A stretch of 7,715 nucleotides of DNA from Treponema sp. (GTDB lineage Bacteria > Spirochaetota > Spirochaetia > Treponematales > Treponemataceae), in NCBI GenBank assembly GCA_012799545.1, contig JAAZLA010000113.1, forward strand, positions 1 through 7,715, written 5' to 3'. A program made the translations under genes and the position numbers. This document shows positions 1 through 5,538 of the stretch, in pieces; the first letter of the stretch is position 1; every line of letters starts with the position of its first letter. Below the pieces are notes generated by a model. That model searched no databases. It saw only the letters and a program-made list of their open reading frames with translations, and was not told the DNA's origin.

Positions 1-56
1 TCTAAAAAAATTGAAAAACTGCGGAGCTTGTTTTTCGTAATTCTAGGAAGATTTAT
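1..56 (+). other. Tail of an upstream gene, frame undetermined
   Basis: Two plus-strand frames are open from the left edge. One stops at 38-40, leaving a gap with a Shine-Dalgarno site before the permease. The other stops at 58-60 and would overlap the permease start as ATGA. ABC importers of this type usually have a substrate-binding protein gene just upstream, so this is probably its 3' end. Neither short peptide is diagnostic, so the frame cannot be settled here. Confidence 0.3.
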
Positions 57-692
57 ATGAATTCATTATTAGTAACAATGCTCAAGGGGACAGTCACATC
101 ATTGGAAATCTTCTTTTTGACACTTTTGTTTTCACTTCCCCTTGGGCTCATTATCGCGGTCGGGAGACTTTCAAAAACAAAGCTTATCAGTTCTCCCATC
201 GGTGTTTTGCTTTTGATCGTGCGCGGCACCCCGCTTATTCTACAGCTCATTTTTGTCTACTTTGCCCCCTATTATCTTTTTAAACTTTCATATGATCGTT
301 TTACAGCGGTGATAGTTGCCTTTTCTCTAAACTACGCGTGCTACTTTGCAGAAATTTATAGAGGGGGCATTCAATCTATTCCGCAAGGGCAATACGAAGC
401 GGCTAAGGTTTTGGGCTTAACAAAAAAGCAAGGTTTTTTTAGAATAATTTTACCACAGGTGGTAAAGCGTATTTTACCTGCAACGGGAAACGAGGTTGTA
501 ACGCTTGTAAAAGACACCGCCCTTGCACAGGTGATTGGCGTTGCAGAGCTTTTTCGCGTTGCACAAAATGCAGCGAGTAAGCAATTCTCTACCATGCCTA
601 TTTTTATAGCCGGGGTGTTTTATTTTATTATGAACTGGGCGGTTTCTGCGGGCTTTGCGCGCTTAGAAAAAAAATTAGATTATTATCGATAG
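57..692 (+). CDS. Polar amino-acid ABC transporter permease (HisM/GlnP family)
   Basis: This 211-residue inner-membrane subunit forms the channel of an amino-acid importer. Several hydrophobic segments are visible (about residues 13-35, 45-70, 82-100, 145-165 and 181-199). The family hallmark RGTPLILQLIFVYF lies at 56-69. The cytoplasmic EAA loop that contacts the ATPase lies at about 114-134, with the core EAAKVLGL and an ending in ILPQ. The length is normal for the family. The start is supported by AGGAAG at 45-50, six bases before the ATG. The ATPase gene begins 8 bases after the stop, so the two are co-transcribed. The substrate (for example glutamine, histidine, arginine or cystine) cannot be read from the sequence. 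Confidence 0.93.
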   Translation: MNSLLVTMLKGTVTSLEIFFLTLLFSLPLGLIIAVGRLSKTKLISSPIGVLLLIVRGTPLILQLIFVYFAPYYLFKLSYDRFTAVIVAFSLNYACYFAEIYRGGIQSIPQGQYEAAKVLGLTKKQGFFRIILPQVVKRILPATGNEVVTLVKDTALAQVIGVAELFRVAQNAASKQFSTMPIFIAGVFYFIMNWAVSAGFARLEKKLDYYR

Positions 693-700
693 GACTTTTC

Positions 701-1471
701 ATGTGTACAGAAATTATAGCTGTAGAACATCTACAAAAATCATTTTCAGGTCTCGAAGTTATTAAAGATATTTCTTTCAATGTACATAAGGGAGAAGTGC
801 TTGGTATTATCGGCCCTTCTGGTTCAGGCAAGTCGACCTTGCTTCGTTGTATTACGCAATTGGAAAGAGTTTCGAGCGGACTTATTCGCATTTGTGGGCA
901 AACCCTTGTATCGAATCAAATGGAAAAGGGACAGCTAAAGCCTGTTTATGCTTCAAAAGAGGAGATGCGAGATATTGCCTTAAAAGTAGGCTTGGTTTTT
1001 CAAAACTTTAATCTCTTTCCGCATTTTACGGTTTTGCAAAATGTAAATGAGGCACAAATTCAAGTGCTTAAAAAAAGCCCTGAAGAGGCAACAGAAAACT
1101 CCCTTGCGCTATTAAAAAAAATGAGCCTAGAGGAAAAAATACATTCCTATCCTTGTGAGCTTTCTGGGGGGCAGATGCAACGTGTTTCAATCGCACGAGC
1201 GCTTGCCCTCGAGCCCGAAGTGCTTTGCTTCGATGAGCCGACGAGCGCCCTTGATCCCGAACTTACGGGAGAAATCCTAAAGGTTATTCGCTCCCTCGCC
1301 GATGAAAAAATGACAATGATAGTGGTAACCCACGAAATAGCCTTTGCACGTGATCTATGCGACAATGCGCTTTTTATGGACCAAGGGCTCATCGTCGAGC
1401 AAGGTCTTGCGCAAAGCCTTATTACCAAGCCAAAGAATAAAAGAACACAAGCTTTTTTAAGCAGGTTTTAA
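701..1471 (+). CDS. Polar amino-acid ABC transporter ATP-binding protein (GlnQ/HisP family)
   Basis: This cytoplasmic ATPase of 256 residues powers the importer whose permease lies just upstream. All nucleotide-binding motifs are intact: Walker A GPSGSGKST (38-46), the Q-loop glutamine (Q101), the signature LSGGQ (154-158), Walker B VLCFDE (174-179), the D-loop SALD (182-185) and the switch histidine in VTHE (H211). The stretch before the Q-loop (about 68-95) is longer than in compact family members, with a charged segment. A similar insert occurs in HisP-like proteins. The Shine-Dalgarno site is TAGGA, overlapping the permease stop codon, so the genes are probably translationally coupled. 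No terminator is visible after the stop, and transcripts may read into the tRNA gene. Confidence 0.95.
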   Translation: MCTEIIAVEHLQKSFSGLEVIKDISFNVHKGEVLGIIGPSGSGKSTLLRCITQLERVSSGLIRICGQTLVSNQMEKGQLKPVYASKEEMRDIALKVGLVFQNFNLFPHFTVLQNVNEAQIQVLKKSPEEATENSLALLKKMSLEEKIHSYPCELSGGQMQRVSIARALALEPEVLCFDEPTSALDPELTGEILKVIRSLADEKMTMIVVTHEIAFARDLCDNALFMDQGLIVEQGLAQSLITKPKNKRTQAFLSRF

Positions 1472-1482
1472 TTTGCTTTCTA

Positions 1483-1511
1483 TTGACCAAAAGCCTAAAT
1501 TACGATATTAT
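1483..1511 (+). promoter_or_regulatory. Promoter of the tRNA-Leu gene
   Basis: A TTGACC -35 box (1483-1488) and a TATTAT -10 box (1506-1511) are separated by exactly 17 bases. Each hexamer matches the sigma-70-type consensus at five of six positions. Transcription would start near 1518, about 20 bases before the mature tRNA 5' end. The promoter lies just after the ATPase stop codon. Confidence 0.75.
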
Positions 1512-1536
1512 TATCTCTATTACAAAGCTATTACTT

Positions 1537-1622
1537 GCCGGGATGGTGGAATAGGTAGACACAAGGGACTTAAAATCCCTCGGCTGTTAAAGGCCGTGCC
1601 AGTTCGATTCTGGTTCCCGGCA
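1537..1622 (+). tRNA. tRNA-Leu (anticodon UAA)
   Basis: An 86-base class II tRNA reads UUA and possibly UUG codons. The acceptor stem GCCGGGA (1537-1543) pairs perfectly with TCCCGGC (1615-1621), and the discriminator is A1622. The anticodon stem AGGGA/TCCCT (1564-1568/1576-1580) encloses the loop CTTAAAA, which puts the anticodon TAA at 1571-1573. A long variable arm (CGGC...GCCG) follows, as expected for leucine tRNAs. The T-loop is TTCGATT. The 3' CCA is not encoded: the next bases are TAA, so CCA must be added after transcription. Confidence 0.97.
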
Positions 1623-1623
1623 T

Positions 1624-1659
1624 AAAAAAAGCTGTTTCCTTAGCGAAACAGCTTTTTTT
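1624..1659. terminator. Bidirectional intrinsic terminator
   Basis: The arms GCTGTTTC (1631-1638) and GAAACAGC (1645-1652) form a perfect 8-bp stem around a 6-base loop. They are flanked by seven A on the left and seven T on the right, so either strand gives a hairpin followed by a U-run. It lies 1 base after the tRNA and 2 bases beyond the minus-strand stop codon at 1662, and so can end both converging units. Confidence 0.92.
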
Positions 1660-1661
1660 AT

Positions 1662-2099
1662 TTATTCTATCGTGCTATATAAATCCGATATATCATTTCG
1701 CCATGTAAGCTCTTTTTCTTTATTTTCCCATTCGATCAATTTTCGTATTTCAAATTTTCGTAGGTCATGTGGATTTTCAAAATAGGCAATAGCAAAATTT
1801 CCCTTTCCTATGTAAAAAAGTTTTTCATTTTCTCCTATTTCTTCGCTTTCTTTTAAGTGCTCGAGGACGCAGTCAAAATGAACTGGTTCACCACTTGTTT
1901 TGTCGCTTAAAGCAGAGGGTAGATCTTGAATTTCTTTTTGGCAAAAGGAGCAGGTAAAATGCTCCAGTTTTATTTCTGGGAGTACTCTTTCGCGGGGATC
2001 TGAGGTTTTATTTTTTCCTTCTGTGTTTTGGTTTGTTTTTTCTTGCTGATTTCCCTGCTTAGAACGGTTTTGCCATTTTCTTTTGTTTTTTTTAGCCAT
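1662..2099 (-). CDS. Small basic protein with a putative CCHC zinc site, function unknown
   Basis: I do not recognise a named family for this 145-residue protein. The first 35 residues are very basic and polar (rich in K, R, N and Q) and probably disordered. Next comes CSFC (C50, C53), and about 20 residues later HFDC (H74, C77). A CxxC plus HxxC pattern is typical of treble-clef or zinc-ribbon metal sites. The remainder (about 80-145) is charged, with aromatic residues in a segment containing FYIGKGNFAIAYFE. It has no signal peptide or membrane segment, so it is probably cytoplasmic and may bind RNA or DNA through its basic tail (inference). AAGGA about 6 bases upstream supports the start. 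It is the last gene of the minus-strand operon and overlaps the preceding 57-codon gene by 8 bases. Confidence 0.8.
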   Translation of the reverse strand: MAKKNKRKWQNRSKQGNQQEKTNQNTEGKNKTSDPRERVLPEIKLEHFTCSFCQKEIQDLPSALSDKTSGEPVHFDCVLEHLKESEEIGENEKLFYIGKGNFAIAYFENPHDLRKFEIRKLIEWENKEKELTWRNDISDLYSTIE

Positions 2100-2265
2100 T
2101 GTGTTTCCTTTCTAGAATTGCATTTTCTACGAGATTTTTACTTAGAAGTAAAGCGATCCGCGCTATAGCCGATTCGATATAGTAGGAGTCATTTATCTTA
2201 TCTCTATATTCTTGTATTTGTTTTTCGTCTTTGCTCGCAGCTTTCTTCTTTCTCTTTGCGTTCAT
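2092..2265 (-). CDS. Short conserved-looking gene, 57-residue basic protein of unknown function
   Basis: An uninterrupted 57-codon reading frame (ATG at 2265, TAA at 2092-2094) fills what would otherwise be a 168-base gap. It has a GGAG ribosome binding site at 2271-2274, seven bases before the ATG, which starts 2 bases after the yraN stop codon. Its 3' end overlaps the next start by 8 bases, so it is coupled on both sides. The N-terminus is highly basic (MNAKRKKKAASK). The rest looks like amphipathic helix, with YYIESAIARIALLLSKNLVE near the middle. No known domain is apparent. Placement, ribosome site and helix-like composition support a real gene. The function is unknown. Confidence 0.75.
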   Translation of the reverse strand: MNAKRKKKAASKDEKQIQEYRDKINDSYYIESAIARIALLLSKNLVENAILERKHNG

Positions 2266-2267
2266 TC

Positions 2268-2648
2268 TTACTCCAAAAAGGCATTTTCGATATGATAAAC
2301 CTCTTCAAGACTTGCAAGTCCCATTACAAGTACATCAAACCGAATGTAGTAGTTACTATATTGTCGATTGTTTTCCAAGTAATATTTAGCCGTTTTTAGA
2401 ATCTTTTCTTGCTTTTGCTTATCTAAAAGTCTACTAAGTGTATCGATATTTCCCTTTGGAATAGTCTTTACTTCTACAAAGATGATGCATTCATCTTGCT
2501 TTGCTATTATATCAATTTCACCCTTTCTTGTCCGCCAATTTTGCTCAAGAATTTCGTAGTTTTTTTCTACTAGATAGCGGACTGCCCTTTCTTCGCCTTT
2601 TTTCCCCTTTTCGCTCGTCGAGAGTGGAGTACTCTTAAGCTTCTGCAT
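2268..2648 (-). CDS. yraN: YraN/UPF0102 family nuclease-fold protein
   Basis: This 126-residue protein belongs to the UPF0102 family, which has the PD-(D/E)XK nuclease fold. The family motifs are present in order: KGEERAVRYL near residues 17-26, GEIDIIA at 43-49 and FVEVK at 57-61, followed by the RFDVLVM strand at 103-109. The expected catalytic set (E20, D46, E59, K61) is complete, so metal-dependent nuclease chemistry is plausible. The biological role of the family is still poorly defined. The residue after VEVKT is usually arginine, but here the run is KTIPKG. The start overlaps the HD-GYP-like gene by 14 bases and has no clear Shine-Dalgarno site, so translation is probably coupled. The family often sits near rplS and rnhB in other bacteria. 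Confidence 0.9.
   Translation of the reverse strand: MQKLKSTPLSTSEKGKKGEERAVRYLVEKNYEILEQNWRTRKGEIDIIAKQDECIIFVEVKTIPKGNIDTLSRLLDKQKQEKILKTAKYYLENNRQYSNYYIRFDVLVMGLASLEEVYHIENAFLE
2271..2274 (-). promoter_or_regulatory. Ribosome binding site of the 57-codon gene
   Basis: On the minus strand GGAG lies within the last codons of yraN, with a 5-base gap to the TAA-GA-ATG junction region. It decides the start of the short gene. Confidence 0.7.
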
Positions 2649-3870
2649 TTTGTATTTGACTTACGATCGAAAGCTGTGGATAATCCTGCAAATTGATAAT
2701 ATCACCTATGTTTATTTTTGCATCATTCTCGCTGGATTTGCTCAATATTTGTACCCTTGGTTGATATGGAAAAGTTTCATTTGCTTCTATAACAAGGGCA
2801 AAATGTTTGCTATTCAATAAGACATAGCTACCCACAGGATAATAGCCTAAAATAGCAATAAAACTTTTTAGGATTTTTGGATCAAATTTTTTATCAGACC
2901 GCTGAGAAAGCTCTTTCATCGTTTCATAGCCGCTCAAAGGTTTTCCGTAGCCTGTACGACAAATCATTGCAGAAAAACTATCTGTGAGGGATAAAACACG
3001 TGCAGAAAGGTGAATGGCTTCACCTTCTAGACCCTCAGGGTAACCTGAGCCATCAAAGCGTTCGTGATGCTGCATAATTATTTCTCCAACTTCTTTTGGA
3101 TAGTAAAGATGCTCGCTTGTTAGTCGTGCGGATTTTAATAAGTGTAGTTTAAGCAGTTCAAATTCTTGGCGTGTTAGTTTTGTTTGTTTTTCAGTAATAT
3201 CTTTTGAAACACCACGCATACCGATATCATGTAAAAGACTTGCGACAAGAAGATTGGCTCTATCTTTTTTTTGCATATCAAGGTTTTTTGCTATGAGAAT
3301 TCCGATAATGCTTGCAATTATTGCCTTTATTTCATAGGTAGAATCAAAATTCATTGATATTATAATATTCAAAGTTTCTGAAGGAAAATCCTTGACAAGT
3401 TCTGTAAGACTTTCTGTAATAGATTCAACCTCAGTTCTGGCTACCGTTTCTCCTTTTTGTATGGATATAAAAATCTGTTTTAGTGATTCTTCAAGAGAGC
3501 GTATTTTTTTTAGTACATACGATCTGTTTTTCGAGAAGTTTTGAACAATACGGTTTAAATACTGGACGGAGAAAGTAGCTGGCATGTGTTTTTTTTTCTC
3601 TTCTTCCTCTTGCAATTCCATAAGTTCTTCTTCTAAGGGTTCTATTTCTTCGAGTTCTGTGCCATCTTCATGGTGTAGAGCCGCATTTTCGTCGTCTATT
3701 ACAGTACCATAGGTAATAATAAAGGGAATAGACCATTTTTTTAGAATATCTATATGATATTTTTTGATGGATCTTCGTTTTGCTAAAAACATATTTACGC
3801 CGTCGTCAAAAAAAAGTGGTGCCGAATAAATAATTCCCTCTTTCAATTCATTGCTATAAATTCTCGTCAT
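2635..3870 (-). CDS. HD-GYP domain protein with a degenerate active site
   Basis: This 411-residue cytoplasmic protein has three parts. An N-terminal region (1-70) resembles the leader domain of many HD-GYP proteins. A very acidic linker (71-93) follows, and then helices lead into the HD-GYP domain (about 170-345). The C-terminal tail (346-411) resembles the small strand-rich tail common in such proteins. Intact HD-GYP residues are H214-D215 in LLHDIG, H243, H268-H269, the DGSGYP loop (273-278) and D297. HD-GYP enzymes hydrolyse cyclic-di-GMP. Two expected residues are changed: the first-helix metal histidine is I181 (in TYEIK), and the lysine after HDIG is M218. The domain may therefore be weakly active or act only as a sensor. 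AAGGA lies seven bases before the start. The gene begins 13 bases after the FlhB-like gene and overlaps yraN. Confidence 0.88.
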   Translation of the reverse strand: MTRIYSNELKEGIIYSAPLFFDDGVNMFLAKRRSIKKYHIDILKKWSIPFIITYGTVIDDENAALHHEDGTELEEIEPLEEELMELQEEEEKKKHMPATFSVQYLNRIVQNFSKNRSYVLKKIRSLEESLKQIFISIQKGETVARTEVESITESLTELVKDFPSETLNIIISMNFDSTYEIKAIIASIIGILIAKNLDMQKKDRANLLVASLLHDIGMRGVSKDITEKQTKLTRQEFELLKLHLLKSARLTSEHLYYPKEVGEIIMQHHERFDGSGYPEGLEGEAIHLSARVLSLTDSFSAMICRTGYGKPLSGYETMKELSQRSDKKFDPKILKSFIAILGYYPVGSYVLLNSKHFALVIEANETFPYQPRVQILSKSSENDAKINIGDIINLQDYPQLSIVSQIQNAEA

Positions 3871-3883
3871 CCTTTTGTCCTTT

Positions 3884-4126
3884 TTATATACTTTTTTCTA
3901 TAAATGCTAGTAATTTTGCTATTATTTCATAGGTTTCTATCGGAATACATTCACCTATTTCTACTAACGAAAGAATCGAAGCTGTTTCGATGTCTTTTAT
4001 AATCCTTACCTCGTGCTCTTTTGCTATTTTTAGTATTTGCTCCGCTATTTCTCCCTTGCCTTGGGCAGTTATTACTGGGGCTCTTGTATTTTTTGTGTAT
4101 AAAAGAGCCGTAGCGGTTTTTCTCAT
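3884..4126 (-). CDS. Orphan FlhB C-terminal-domain protein (FlhX/YlqH type)
   Basis: These 80 residues correspond to the cytoplasmic C-terminal half of the flagellar export-gate protein FlhB, after its self-cleavage site. Matching family features are the opening ATALLYTKNTRAPVITAQGK (residues 5-24, equivalent to AVALKY...APVVVAKG), the helix AEQILKIAKEHEV, and the closing segment with IP-x-E-x-Y. The membrane half and the NPTH autocleavage motif are absent, so this is not FlhB itself. In Helicobacter, a similar short paralogue called FlhX can stand in for the C-terminal fragment of FlhB; the same role here is inference. The start overlaps the stop of the FliK-like gene as ATGA (4 bases), a sign of coupled translation and shared function. 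Confidence 0.88.
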   Translation of the reverse strand: MRKTATALLYTKNTRAPVITAQGKGEIAEQILKIAKEHEVRIIKDIETASILSLVEIGECIPIETYEIIAKLLAFIEKSI

Positions 4127-5079
4127 GCCCAGCCCTCAAAGTTTTTTTGAATGGTATCAAGTATAAAAAACCGTTCTTCGGGAAGGTTTTTATTGTATCG
4201 CACGTGAACGCTCGCATATGGTGCTAAAAGCGCTCCGATTTTTGAAGAAAATATTTTTTCCTTTAAGCTATCTATAGGCGGCTCTAAACAAAAGTCTAGA
4301 GTCTTTGCTTTATTTTCTCCATTTTCATAGTTATAATCTAACACAATAAATACTTTTTGTCCATTTTTTAAATAAAAAAGACTGAGTTTCTTGGTCACAT
4401 GTAAGTCTGTATTTATAAGGATTTTAACGAGGCCTGTATTTTCTCTGCCTTCTCTGTTTTCTGCGTTTTCGTCTTGAAAGGATTCTAAAGGAAGAATAAG
4501 CCAGTGATCTGCACTGGTTTTAATATGATTTGTTGCCTTAAAAAAGTTTTCTTTTTCTTCGGTATCCTTTATTTCCAATAAAAATTGAGAGAGTAAAGAC
4601 GCGAGTAGTTCTTTGCTCGGTTCAATGCCCTTATCAAGTAGAAATAGGGCTATTTCAGCAACTTCTTCTTTATTTTGATCAAAAAGCTCTGCCAAAGCAC
4701 GGGCTTTTTGTAAATCGGTCGTATTTATTTTTATACCGAGGCTTTTAAAAAAGGAAAGCATCAGGTCTGAGAGCCTATCTGTCGGGATGCCGAGTTTTGA
4801 AAGTATATCTTTGTCCCCAAAGCTTTCTATAATGGCATTTTTTTCTTCAATAATCTCTAAAAAAGGCTTTCCGTTTTTTGCAAAACCACGTGCTTTAAAT
4901 GTTTCTCCGACTTCGAGCGTTTTTTTAGAATACAATTCAGTTCTCTCCCCTAGAAAGCTGACTTCATAGCGATTGTTGCCAAGAGATTTAAGAACACGCA
5001 CAAAAACTACCTTTGTGTTGGGGTTTTGATAGTCTTGAGCGCTATATGGGTTTTTATTTTCTATTCCTATATTTCTCAT
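4123..5079 (-). CDS. FliK-like (hook-length-control-type) protein, putative
   Basis: This 318-residue protein has no signal peptide or membrane segment. The N-terminal part (about 22-77) has the strand-rich pattern VRVLKSLGNNRYEVSFLG followed by L-x-VGETFKARG. This resembles the leader domain of FliK-type proteins found beside orphan FlhB domains in other bacteria. A helical middle (about 96-170, starting near LGIPTDRLSDLML and rich in leucine) follows. The C-terminal part (215-300) is strand-rich and could match the FliK substrate-switching domain. The pairing with the FlhB C-terminal-domain gene (4-base overlap) supports a role in flagellar export. There is no recognisable ribosome binding site before its ATG; see the promoter entry. 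The product name is inferred from pattern and neighbour. Confidence 0.6.
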   Translation of the reverse strand: MRNIGIENKNPYSAQDYQNPNTKVVFVRVLKSLGNNRYEVSFLGERTELYSKKTLEVGETFKARGFAKNGKPFLEIIEEKNAIIESFGDKDILSKLGIPTDRLSDLMLSFFKSLGIKINTTDLQKARALAELFDQNKEEVAEIALFLLDKGIEPSKELLASLLSQFLLEIKDTEEKENFFKATNHIKTSADHWLILPLESFQDENAENREGRENTGLVKILINTDLHVTKKLSLFYLKNGQKVFIVLDYNYENGENKAKTLDFCLEPPIDSLKEKIFSSKIGALLAPYASVHVRYNKNLPEERFFILDTIQKNFEGWA

Positions 5080-5087
5080 TAGCTATA

Positions 5088-5093
5088 AGTATA
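5088..5093 (-). promoter_or_regulatory. Possible -10 element for the FliK-like gene
   Basis: On the minus strand TATACT ends nine bases before the ATG at 5079, immediately after the T-run of the rplS terminator. A start about 7 bases downstream would give an almost leaderless mRNA. No convincing -35 box lies 16-18 bases upstream; the best is TAGTAA inside the hairpin. Weak support. Confidence 0.3.
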
Positions 5094-5128
5094 AAAAAAA
5101 ATGTGCTGTATTACTAGCACATTTTTTT
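5093..5128 (-). terminator. Intrinsic terminator after rplS
   Basis: The arms ATGTGCT (5101-5107) and AGCACAT (5116-5122) form a 7-bp stem, extended to about 13 bp by A/T flanks, around an 8-base loop. Read on the minus strand it ends in eight T. It lies 36 bases beyond the rplS stop codon and separates the ribosomal block from the FliK-like gene, although read-through is possible. Confidence 0.85.
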
Positions 5129-5163
5129 AAAGTGATTGTATCACGATTGCTGTCTGTATGAGC

Positions 5164-5538
5164 CTATTTTGCTGCTTTAACACGATCAGATTTTTTGATA
5201 ATAAGCTCTTTAATTTTTGCAGCCTTACCAATTTTTTTACGGATATAATAGAGTTTTGCACGGCGAACCTTACCTGGTCGTACCAATTCTACTCGTGCAA
5301 CTCGTGGTGAGTGTAGAGGGAAGATTCGCTCTACACCAACACCATAAGAGTTTTTTCTTACAGTAAAGGTTCGTCTCAAGCCTGAGTTTTTGAAGCAAAT
5401 AACGAGACCTTCGAAAATCTGAATTCGCTCGTTTTTTCCTTCAACAATTTTAAAGTGTACTTTTACTGTATCACCAACTTTGAAACCGTCAAGGCTTTCT
5501 TTTTTTTGTGATTCTTCAATTGTTTTTATTAGGTCCAT
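5164..5538 (-). CDS. rplS: Large-subunit ribosomal protein L19
   Basis: This 124-residue protein of the 50S subunit lies at the 30S-50S interface. Family segments are clear: GDTVKVHFKIVEG (22-34), ERIQIFEGLVI, the basic GLRRTFTVRKNSYGVGVERI, FPLHSPRV, and the tail VRRAKLYYIR. The C-terminal extension beyond YYIRKK (about 20 basic residues) is common in spirochaete and some other L19 proteins. The start codon is inside trmD, so the genes overlap by 23 bases, with the ribosome site embedded in trmD. It is the last gene before a terminator hairpin. Confidence 0.98.
   Translation of the reverse strand: MDLIKTIEESQKKESLDGFKVGDTVKVHFKIVEGKNERIQIFEGLVICFKNSGLRRTFTVRKNSYGVGVERIFPLHSPRVARVELVRPGKVRRAKLYYIRKKIGKAAKIKELIIKKSDRVKAAK

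Noticed and set aside
1147..1428. 93-codon minus-strand frame opposite the ATPase gene
   Set aside because: It is antisense to intact ABC ATPase motifs, and its composition reflects the complementary strand of that gene.
3951..4217. 88-codon open frame on the minus strand across the FliK-like/FlhB-like junction
   Set aside because: It lies in another frame of two well-supported genes, has no family features and lacks a ribosome site.
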